Shown: positions 34,845 through 41,814 of the stretch, in pieces | Numbering within the stretch: the first letter of the stretch is position 1 | Layout of the letters: every line of letters begins with the position of its first letter | Source: Sphingomonas chungangi | GTDB lineage: Bacteria > Pseudomonadota > Alphaproteobacteria > Sphingomonadales > Sphingomonadaceae | Direction of reading: 5' to 3' | NCBI RefSeq assembly: GCF_013778325.1 | Contig: NZ_JACEIB010000006.1 | Coordinates: 525,654 to 589,653 of the forward strand | Length of the DNA: 64,000 nucleotides | Position numbers and translations under genes: made by a program | The notes under the pieces: model-generated | Told to the model about the DNA's origin: nothing | Databases searched by the model: none | The model's input: the letters and a program-made list of their open reading frames with translations, nothing else

Positions 34845-35308
34845 GATGCGTCGCGACCGAACCTGTTCAGCCGCAACTCGTGGCGCCGGGTCGCCACGAT
34901 CAGCAGTAGCAGCATCGGATAGGCCCAGAAGGTCACGATCTCCGAATAGGCGCGAGGGATGAGGTCGGGTGCGATGAGCCGCACCAGATGCGTTCCGACC
35001 GCGATCAGCTGCAAAGAGGCAATCCATAGGGGCCAGAATCTCTCGCTTGCGAGGGACAACGCGAAGAACGCGGCAAAGACGGCGAAGTCGACCGCGACCA
35101 ACCCGTGTTCGATATGGTGAAAGCGCGATGCGTAGGGCGAGACGACGAGCGCAGTGAGTACGGCCGCCAGAAGGAAGATCCCGGCTCCGATCCGTTCCGG
35201 CGCGCCGCCCCGCCAGGCGGCGTATCCGCACGACACCAGCAAGAACAGGTTGAACAACGCGATGCGCAGCGCGCCTGCCGTTACGTGGAGTGCCGTGAGA
35301 TACGCCAA
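34784..35308 (-). CDS. Multi-pass membrane protein, unknown function
   Basis: Encodes 174 residues with about five hydrophobic helices (ALRIALFNLFLLVSCGYAA; GIFLLAAVLTALVVS; LVAVDFAVFAAFFALSLA; WIASLQLIAVGTHLVRLIA; WAYPMLLLLIVATRR) and a hydrophilic tail. This resembles small sphingomonad inner-membrane proteins of unknown role. It lies 9 bases after the 137-residue gene and overlaps the putative 5' part of radC. Co-expression with the membrane-anchored HTH gene upstream is likely. Confidence 0.75.
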   Translation of the reverse strand: MAYLTALHVTAGALRIALFNLFLLVSCGYAAWRGGAPERIGAGIFLLAAVLTALVVSPYASRFHHIEHGLVAVDFAVFAAFFALSLASERFWPLWIASLQLIAVGTHLVRLIAPDLIPRAYSEIVTFWAYPMLLLLIVATRRHELRLNRFGRDASWKTSSASAPPKPQPISQTD

Positions 35309-35317
35309 GCCCGGGCC

Positions 35318-35731
35318 TCAGGCAGCGCGGCGCAGAGGGGGCGGGCCGTCGAGTCGTTTCGGTTGATCGGCCTCAGCCGAGAGCGGCGGCTGTTTGTATT
35401 CGTCGCCCCAGCTCACTTCGCGGAGGCCGATCTCATTGCTGGCCGCCTTGAGCCGTGCGTGCGCTTCGACCACGAGCCGGCGCATCCGGGCGGCCAGCAT
35501 CATCGCCTCCGCGCTGCTCTCGAAAACGTCCTGTCCGATCATTGCGGACAGATTGGCATCCAGGCGGGCGGTCGGAATGGCGGCGTTCAGCTCGGCGAGG
35601 TCCCGATAGGTGATGTCCACCGAGCGTTCTGCGGCGAACAGCTTGTCGGCAACGAAGCGGCCGGCGGCCAGTCTCTTGTTCAGCATCATGTTCACACCGC
35701 ACGCTCTTGCGAGGGCGGGCCCCTTGTTCAT
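35318..35731 (-). CDS. Unknown protein, 137 aa
   Basis: The ATG at 35731 overlaps the stop of the upstream HTH gene (ATGA), which supports this start. The product is soluble and helical (RLAAGRFVADKLFAAERSVD; ESSAEAMMLAARMRRLVVEAHARLKAA), with a conserved-looking middle segment ARLDANLSAMIGQDVFESS. No known domain. Coupled translation with a membrane-anchored regulator suggests a partner role. Confidence 0.65.
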   Translation of the reverse strand: MNKGPALARACGVNMMLNKRLAAGRFVADKLFAAERSVDITYRDLAELNAAIPTARLDANLSAMIGQDVFESSAEAMMLAARMRRLVVEAHARLKAASNEIGLREVSWGDEYKQPPLSAEADQPKRLDGPPPLRRAA

Positions 35732-36336
35732 TGGCCTCCTCGCAGGTTCAGGAAGAGGCGATTGACGTTCATGACGAACGACACGATCGAGCTGGCCATT
35801 CCGGCGCCAAGGAGCGTCATGGCCATCACCACGAGTGTCGTGCTGAGAGTGTTCAGGTCATTGCGCGGCCTCCCGTTGGTCGGGAACGGCAGCGGGATGG
35901 AGAGCGAGAGCGTACCCGCCGCCGCATAGGGCATCTGGGTTTCTCGGAACTCGTCCGGATCGTCCCGTTGCGTCCCGAGTGGTTCGACAACGGGTTGATT
36001 GGAGCGGGAAATTTCCGCCTCGGGCAGTGACATCGGATAGCCGGCTACTGAATGTCCTTCTGAAGCAGGCGCGTGCTGCGCCTCGAATTCGTGAAAAAGC
36101 CGCGCGGCTGCGACGCGCCGTTGAACGCGGAGAATCGTCTTGATCTGGGCAATGTCCTTGTTGACCCGGCCGGGGGACATATCGAGTTCGTGGGATATGT
36201 CTTTGGTTTCAAACCGCCGCTGGACGAGTCGGAGAATTTCCTTGTGCCGATCGGTCAGGCGCTCGAAATCCTCAGCGCTGGCCACGATCGGACCCCGGAC
36301 CGATTCGGGAATCGCTGCAGCCGACCCCGGCCGCAA
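35728..36336 (-). CDS. Membrane-anchored HTH protein (LuxR-like DNA-binding domain plus C-terminal helix)
   Basis: About 180-202 residues. The N-terminal domain (LTDRHKEILRLVQRRFETKDIS and LDMSPGRVNKDIAQIKTIL) is a LuxR/sigma-region-4-like HTH. A hydrophilic linker leads to a C-terminal membrane segment (TLVVMAMTLLGAGMASSIVSFVM). It could be a transcription regulator tethered to the inner membrane. The start is unclear: a TTG at 36336 or a GTG at about 36267 (VASAEDFERL). A well-placed ATG at 36358 with AGGGAG is in another frame and soon stops, so a frameshift near the start is possible. Confidence 0.7.
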   Translation of the reverse strand: MRPGSAAAIPESVRGPIVASAEDFERLTDRHKEILRLVQRRFETKDISHELDMSPGRVNKDIAQIKTILRVQRRVAAARLFHEFEAQHAPASEGHSVAGYPMSLPEAEISRSNQPVVEPLGTQRDDPDEFRETQMPYAAAGTLSLSIPLPFPTNGRPRNDLNTLSTTLVVMAMTLLGAGMASSIVSFVMNVNRLFLNLRGGQ

Positions 36337-36987
36337 ACGCCTGTACGCGTGCCATCTTCACTCCCTGTGGCAACGGATGATGTACTATACACCGCTGGAG
36401 CCGTGAAGTTTTGATAAATATGTCAGGTCGATGACGGCGGGCCGTGAAGGCATCGCCCTCTTGTCTTGAGGGGTGCGTCACGAGCCGCCTTAGAGGTGAA
36501 GGTGAGTCGGACTCGGCGGCGGTCTCGAGACGTGCGCTGCTTGTGAACACCCACCGAAATGGACCGAACCGGGCTTGTTCGGAGGCGAGGAGCCATCAAG
36601 ACATTGTCTTCACTGTGCGGTTTCGCGTTGGCTGGCGCTGTCCGATGCGAGCGTTGGGCGCGACCGTTGATCGAATGGGAATGGGGCGCGGAACGAATAG
36701 GAGGATGGCGGCTGCCCGCATGCGCGGGCACCGCGGCTCTATCGGAGCCTGCGGCTCCGACCGAGCTCCGGCTGCGCCGGATCTCGGCCCTGCCGGGTAA
36801 CGATCCGCTGCCGTTGAAGTGCGAAGCGGGCGATGTGGCAGGCTTGCGCGATGTGTTGCCTCCGGCTCCTTGGCGTGGCCCTGGTATTCCGGGGGATCGG
36901 GAACTCCGTCTGGAGCGGAGGAGGGATCGGAGTTGGCAGGTGTGGCGGTTCTCGACGCGAGCCCGTCCGATGCTAAGGAAGCAATCG
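36337..36987. other. 650-bp stretch without a convincing gene
   Basis: Open frames here are Arg-rich with no recognisable domain or ribosome site. The stretch between about 36700 and 36800 contains nested GC-rich inverted repeats, for example CGGAGCC-TG-CGGCTCCG. It separates the minus-strand HTH operon from the plus-strand nucleotidyltransferase gene and should hold both promoters. The left edge (36375-36425) is AT-rich. Confidence 0.5.
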
Positions 36988-37902
36988 ATGCGTACCGATC
37001 TCGATCATCTGCCCCACGCCAAGCAGCGCGAGCTGGAGCGGGTCATCCACATCCTGTTCGAGGAATTCGAAGCCGCCAAGGCGCGCGCCACCGGGGAGCG
37101 CAAGCGCGGCAAGATCCTCAAGATCATCCTCTACGGAAGCTATGCGCGGGGCGGCTGGGTGGACGAGCCCCATACCGCGAAGGGCTATCTTTCGGATTTT
37201 GACCTTCTCGTCATCGTCAACCAGCGCGAGCTGGCCGAGCGGGAGCAGTGGGTCGATGCCGACGAACGCCTGACCACCGATCTCGTCGTCAACAAGACGC
37301 TGCACACGCCGGTCAATTTCATTGTGCACTCGCTCCAGCAGGTGAATGACGGCCTCGCGCATGGCCGCTTCTTCTTCATGGACATCGTGGGCGACGGGAT
37401 CGCGCTCTACCAGTCGGACGATACGCCGTTGCACACGCCGAAACCGAAGACGCCGGAGGAGGCGTTGGCGGCTGCGAAGGAGTATTTCGACGAGTGGATG
37501 ACCAGCGCGGTCGACTTTAAGGACGGTTTCGACTTCTACATGTCAAAGCGTCGCTGGAAAAAGGCATCCTTTCTCCTGCATCAGACGGCGGAGAGCCTCT
37601 ACCATGGAGTGATGTTGGTCTCGACCTTTTATACCCCGCACAACCATAATCTCAGCTTCCTACGCAAGCAGGCCGAGAAGCTCGACCGGCGCCTCTACGA
37701 CGTGTGGCCGCGGGACGATCGCAAGCAGCGTGCGATGTTCGAGAAGCTGAAGGAAGCCTATGTGAAGGCTCGCTATTCGAAGCATTACGTGATCGGCGAA
37801 GAGGAACTGACTTGGCTCGGCGAGCGGGTCGAGCAGCTCGGACAGGTCGTTCACGCGATCAGCAGCGAACGGATCGAGCTGCTTGCGAAAGACGCCGGCT
37901 AG
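36988..37902 (+). CDS. Nucleotidyltransferase-HEPN protein, copy 2
   Basis: Encodes 304 residues. The ATG at 36988 has AAGGAAG 7 bases upstream; the long open frame before it looks non-coding. The N-terminal helix is followed by the nucleotidyltransferase core (LYGSYARGG then SDFDLLVIV, residues about 45-75) and a C-terminal HEPN-like helical domain (RYSKHYVIGEEELTWLGERVEQL). Fused MNT-HEPN proteins may modify nucleotides or RNA; the exact reaction is unknown. It is the full-length paralogue of the truncated copy at the window start, with the middle region (SAVDFKDGFDFYMSKRR) replaced. Confidence 0.88.
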   Translation: MRTDLDHLPHAKQRELERVIHILFEEFEAAKARATGERKRGKILKIILYGSYARGGWVDEPHTAKGYLSDFDLLVIVNQRELAEREQWVDADERLTTDLVVNKTLHTPVNFIVHSLQQVNDGLAHGRFFFMDIVGDGIALYQSDDTPLHTPKPKTPEEALAAAKEYFDEWMTSAVDFKDGFDFYMSKRRWKKASFLLHQTAESLYHGVMLVSTFYTPHNHNLSFLRKQAEKLDRRLYDVWPRDDRKQRAMFEKLKEAYVKARYSKHYVIGEEELTWLGERVEQLGQVVHAISSERIELLAKDAG

Positions 37903-37930
37903 GCAATGCGCGGCCGAAGGAGCCAGGAAC

Positions 37931-38116
37931 GTGACGGACTTTGCATTGACGCCGACACAGGTCGAATTGCTGGCGGAGACGATCGAGGCGGGCTGGGGCA
38001 AGGGCCATGCCGACCATCACACGAGCACGGACTATACGATCCTCGAGGCTTTCACCGAACATTTGCAGTTGCTGCGGGAGCGTTCTGCGCCTGCGGTGAT
38101 CGCGGTCCATCCGTGA
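37931..38116 (+). CDS. Small unknown protein, 61 aa
   Basis: A GTG start at 37931 follows AGGAG and AGGA motifs within 15 bases. The product begins VTDFALTPTQVELLAETIEA and is acidic and helical with a His-rich turn (KGHADHHTSTDY). It lies 28 bases after the nucleotidyltransferase-HEPN stop on the same strand, so the two may be co-transcribed. No family is recognised. Confidence 0.55.
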   Translation: MTDFALTPTQVELLAETIEAGWGKGHADHHTSTDYTILEAFTEHLQLLRERSAPAVIAVHP

Positions 38117-38196
38117 TCGGCGGATCGTAAAGGGGAGGGGGAGGGGCGGACAGGCCCGCGCTCGGCGGGTGCACATTCCGCCAAGGATTTCCCCCA

Positions 38197-38727
38197 ATGG
38201 ACGACACCCCCGCTCACGCGTTGCTCCGCGACGCGCTCGCGCTGCTGAACGACCGACCGAATTACGGTCTCCGCCACGCGCCGCACGAGACCAGCTACCG
38301 GCTTGCCGGCCGGATCGATGCCTATTTTGCCCGGCGGGTTGGTCCAGCCGTCAGCACACTGGCGCGTGCGCGGCGCTTGCTTGGATCGCCACCCTGGCTG
38401 AGGTTCGATCCCCCGCTCGCGTCGGAGAGTGCCAATTGGCTGCCGGCCTGGGTCTATGTACCGTGCGAGGATCACGACGACCGCCGCCGCGCCGCGCATG
38501 AAACAGCCCTCGCGGCGCTCCCGCCGATGACGAGGGATGTCTTCCTCGCGCATCGCGATCGTGGTCTCGACTATCCCGCGATCGCTGCCGGATTCGGCAT
38601 CGATGCCGCCGAGGTCGAGCATCGGCTGGCCTCGGCGCTGGTCAAGCTCGATGAAGCGGTGTCGGCCGTAGAAGACACCTGTGGCGGCGATCTCCACTCC
38701 GGTGACGGCCATGCCGGTTCTCGCTGA
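38197..38727 (+). CDS. Sigma-region-4-like protein
   Basis: Encodes 176 residues. The C-terminal part (LAALPPMTRDVFLAHRDRGLDYPAIAAGFGID followed by AEVEHRLASALVKLDEA, in parts) has the layout of sigma-70 region 4.2. Region 2 is not recognised: the first 100 residues are different, so it may not be a working sigma factor. It overlaps the primase-like gene by 17 bases. It could be a regulator of the element's maintenance genes. Confidence 0.75.
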   Translation: MDDTPAHALLRDALALLNDRPNYGLRHAPHETSYRLAGRIDAYFARRVGPAVSTLARARRLLGSPPWLRFDPPLASESANWLPAWVYVPCEDHDDRRRAAHETALAALPPMTRDVFLAHRDRGLDYPAIAAGFGIDAAEVEHRLASALVKLDEAVSAVEDTCGGDLHSGDGHAGSR

Positions 38728-39616
38728 CAACAGGCTCGCGGAGATCGGCCGAAAGCTCGTCGAGCAGTTGGGCGGCCAGTGGACCGGGCGCGGGGGGCTC
38801 TGCCGCTGTCCGGCCCACGATGATCGTTCGCCCAGCCTGTCGATCCGGCTCGGCGATTATGGCCTTTTCTATCATTGCTTCGCCGGCTGCGATATCGGCG
38901 ACGTGCTGCGGGAAATCCGGCGATTGGACCGCCATGCGCTGATGACCACGCAGGCGCCGGCTGGCGTTGCCCCCGCTTCCGATCCACGTCTGCTCTCGCG
39001 GGTCCGCGCTCTCTGGGATGAAGCTCGTCCAATCCTCGACACGCCAGCGGAGCGCTATCTGCTGTCCCGGCGGCTGGACCCGGCCATCGACAGCCTGCGC
39101 TTCCATTTTCGTGTGCCGTTCGGCAGCGGCCGGAATCTCCAATTTCGCCCGGCTATGTTGGCTCCGGTTTGGGAAGGCGGGGGTCTCGTCGCTCTCCACC
39201 GAACCTTCCTTTCTCTAGATGGTCGCCTCGCGCGCGACATCGACCCGGCGCGCCGAATGCTGGGCCGGCCAGGACGTGGTGCGGTGCGCCTCCGCCCGGC
39301 GCGCGGCCGGCTTGGTCTCGGCGAGGGGATCGAGACGGCTTTGTCGGCCATGCACTATCTGGACCTGCCGGTCTGGGCGGCACTGGGCGCCGAGCGACTC
39401 GCCTCGGTCGAAATTCCCCTTGGAGTTCGCTGCCTGATCATTCTTGCCGACAACGACGTTGCGGGTCGCAGGGCTGCGGCACGGGCTGCCGAAGTCCATG
39501 CCGCACCCGGCCGGTCGATCCTTCGCTGGTGGCCGGGGCGGGGGGCCAATGACTGGAACGACCGACTGCGAGCCGAAGGGAAGGGGGTGGGGGACCAGGT
39601 GCGGTACGCGGCATGA
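38711..39616 (+). CDS. Primase-like protein with CHC2-type zinc finger and Toprim domain
   Basis: Encodes 301 residues from the ATG at 38711. The N-terminal zinc finger is seen in GLCRCPAHDDRSPSLSIRLGD and YHCFAGCDIGDVL (Cys/His pattern of DNA primases). A Toprim domain follows (GEGIETALSAMHYLDLPVWAAL; CLIILADNDVAGRRAAARAA with the acidic metal pair). Such proteins occur in plasmid replication regions and phages. It probably primes DNA synthesis after transfer or supports replication. Confidence 0.88.
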   Translation: MPVLADNRLAEIGRKLVEQLGGQWTGRGGLCRCPAHDDRSPSLSIRLGDYGLFYHCFAGCDIGDVLREIRRLDRHALMTTQAPAGVAPASDPRLLSRVRALWDEARPILDTPAERYLLSRRLDPAIDSLRFHFRVPFGSGRNLQFRPAMLAPVWEGGGLVALHRTFLSLDGRLARDIDPARRMLGRPGRGAVRLRPARGRLGLGEGIETALSAMHYLDLPVWAALGAERLASVEIPLGVRCLIILADNDVAGRRAAARAAEVHAAPGRSILRWWPGRGANDWNDRLRAEGKGVGDQVRYAA

Positions 39617-39649
39617 TCGTCATGTCCGGCCGCATGTCCGGAGGACCCC

Positions 39650-41695
39650 ATGCAAGACCTTCCCATCCTGGTGCGCGCAGCCGCCTGCACCGTATCGCCC
39701 ACCAATGTCCGAAAGAGCAGCAATCCCGAGGCGGACGCGCGGCTCGAAGCCAATATCGCCGTCAGCGGCATCCGCCAGAACCTGATCGCCGTGCCCGTCT
39801 CGCGCAAGAAGGGCCACTACCGCATCGTCGGCGGCGGCCGGCGCCTGGGATGCGTCCATCGCCTGATCGAGAAGGGCCAGTTCCCGGCCGATTATCAGGT
39901 GCCCGTCCTCGTCCTGGCGAACAGCGCCGAGGCGGTCTCGGTCAGCCTGGAAGAGAATTTCTTCACGCTGGCGATGAACCCGGCCGAGGCCTGCCGCGCT
40001 TTCCAGGACATCATCGAGACCGAGAAGAAGACGCCCGCCGACGTCGCCAAGCGGTTCGGCGTCACCGAGACGTTCGTACTGGGGCGCCTGCGCCTGGCAG
40101 GGCTCGCCGAGCCGGTGTTCGACGCGCTGGCCAATGGCGAGATCACGCTCGATGTCGCCAAGGCCTATGCCAGCACGTCCGACGTGGAACGCCAGGCGGC
40201 GGTCTTCGAGAATATGAGCCGCAACAGCTATTACGGCCGTGACGTCAACGAAATCCGCCGCCAGCTCGCGTCCTACAGCTACACCGCCAACGATCCCAAG
40301 GCGCTGCTGGTCGGCCGCGATGCTTATGTTGCCGCCGGAGGTCGCATCGACGGCGACCTGTTCACCGACGCCGCGACCGAACGCTGGCTCGACACCCATA
40401 TCGTCGATCAGCTGCTCGAGGAGAAGCTCGTCCAGGCGGCGATCGGCTTCCGCGAGGCGCAGGGCCTGGCCGAGGTCCGGGTGGCGCCCTCCGTCCAGGT
40501 GCCGTGGAACGAAACCCACGGCCTCATCCCGGTGCGCGGCGTGCCGGTGCCGCTGACCGAGGCGGAAGAGGCTCGTCTCGAAGCCGTCGAGGCCGAGCTG
40601 ACCGCGCTCTACGAGGATCAGCCCGACGACGATGATGTCGACGCGACCGACGCCTTCAATGCGAAGGTCGAGGCGCTGGAGGCCGAGCAGTCGAGCCTCT
40701 CTGAGCGCCCGGCCGAGATCAGCGACGAGCAAAAGGCCAATGCTATCGCCTATGTCGTGGTCGGCCATGACGGCCAGCCGCGGCTCCACGCCCAGCTCTA
40801 TTCCGAGCCGGCGCCGATCGAACCTGATGGAGATGACGGCGACGGTGAGGACTGCAACGAGGATGGTTCCGACGCCGACGACGTGGTTCTCGACGCCCGA
40901 CCGAAGCTGTCGCAACGGCTCCTCGACGAGCTGGCGATGATGAAGACCGAGCTGATCGCCGCCCATGTCGCGACCGATCCGGCCTTCGCGCTCGATCTCG
41001 GCACCTTCATCATGGTCGAGCGCGCCGAGCGCCTCTACAGCACCGGCCTTCCCAGCGAACTGCGCGCATCCAGGCCGTCCGCCCGCGTGCACGGCTTCGA
41101 AAGCGGCGCGCCGGCCGCCGAGGAATGGACCAAGCTCGACGAGGCACTCGATCGCAGCTGGCTCAATCACGATTTGCTGGAAGACCGCTACGATGCCTTT
41201 TGCGCGCTCGGCGAGGAGGCCCGTGCCGCCTGGCTCGGCTGGGCGATCGCGCGCACCATCGATGCGGTTCCCGCGGGCAGGACCGGGAGCGGCTTCCTCG
41301 ACCATATCGGGATCAAGCTCGGCATCGATGTCGCCGCCTGGTGGCGCCCGACGGCGCGCACCTATTTCGACCGGGTCAGTCGCGCCACCATCCTCTCGCT
41401 GTTCGAGGAGATTGGGGGATCGGAACTCCGCCAGCGTTACGGCGCGGCCAAGAAGCATGATCTCGCCATGTCGGCCGAAAAGGTCTTCGCGGGCGAGACC
41501 GTGCTCGACGCCGGGGTCAAGGCGAAGGCGCTTCGCTGGGTGCCGGACGAGATGCGCTTCGCGCCGGAGCCGGTCGAAGACGCGCCGGACGGCGACCAGG
41601 AAGACTCCGGAGTCGTGGGGGAGGCAAACGGCGCCGAACCGGCGGAGGACGTGGCCAACGACCCGTCCGCCTCGGATATCTCCGAAGCGGCCTGA
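39650..41695 (+). CDS. ParB/RepB/Spo0J family protein
   Basis: Encodes 681 residues; the ATG has GGAGGACCCC upstream. The N-terminal ParB/sulfiredoxin-like domain is clear (SGIRQNLIAVPVSRKKGHYRIVGGGRR, in parts, residues about 35-70; SVSLEENFFTLAMNPAEACRAF) followed by an HTH (TPADVAKRFGVTETFVLGRLRLAGL). The long C-terminal part is acidic and partly disordered (EPDGDDGDGEDCNEDGSDADD). No parA lies next to it. Large ParB-like proteins of this kind accompany strawberry notch helicases and DUF932 genes on alphaproteobacterial plasmids. Role: probably partition or gene control. Confidence 0.9.
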   Translation: MQDLPILVRAAACTVSPTNVRKSSNPEADARLEANIAVSGIRQNLIAVPVSRKKGHYRIVGGGRRLGCVHRLIEKGQFPADYQVPVLVLANSAEAVSVSLEENFFTLAMNPAEACRAFQDIIETEKKTPADVAKRFGVTETFVLGRLRLAGLAEPVFDALANGEITLDVAKAYASTSDVERQAAVFENMSRNSYYGRDVNEIRRQLASYSYTANDPKALLVGRDAYVAAGGRIDGDLFTDAATERWLDTHIVDQLLEEKLVQAAIGFREAQGLAEVRVAPSVQVPWNETHGLIPVRGVPVPLTEAEEARLEAVEAELTALYEDQPDDDDVDATDAFNAKVEALEAEQSSLSERPAEISDEQKANAIAYVVVGHDGQPRLHAQLYSEPAPIEPDGDDGDGEDCNEDGSDADDVVLDARPKLSQRLLDELAMMKTELIAAHVATDPAFALDLGTFIMVERAERLYSTGLPSELRASRPSARVHGFESGAPAAEEWTKLDEALDRSWLNHDLLEDRYDAFCALGEEARAAWLGWAIARTIDAVPAGRTGSGFLDHIGIKLGIDVAAWWRPTARTYFDRVSRATILSLFEEIGGSELRQRYGAAKKHDLAMSAEKVFAGETVLDAGVKAKALRWVPDEMRFAPEPVEDAPDGDQEDSGVVGEANGAEPAEDVANDPSASDISEAA

Positions 41696-41708
41696 TCTCC
41701 GACCGACG

Positions 41709-41751
41709 GGCGCCGGTCACCTTGCGAGGTGGCCGGCGCCTTTTCCTTTTT
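41709..41751 (+). terminator. Intrinsic terminator after the ParB-like gene
   Basis: Fourteen-base stem (GGCGCCGGTCACCT with AGGTGGCCGGCGCC, one G-U pair), loop TGCG, followed by TTTTCCTTTTT. It lies 13 bases after the stop codon and before the helicase gene, so that gene should have its own promoter or rely on readthrough. Confidence 0.85.
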
Positions 41752-41814
41752 CGCGAAAGCGTGGGCGCTGGTCCCCGGCGTCCGCCTCTCGCTGCTCAAG
41801 CGAAAGCGCTCCTG

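Noticed and set aside
36559-36987. Upstream extension of the nucleotidyltransferase-HEPN frame
   Set aside because: Low-complexity Arg/Pro-rich sequence without homology; a good ribosome site precedes the ATG at 36988.
39620-41458. Open frame of 612 codons antisense to the ParB-like gene
   Set aside because: It mirrors the strong codon bias of a GC-rich gene; the product has no recognisable domain while the plus strand has a clear ParB domain and ribosome site.
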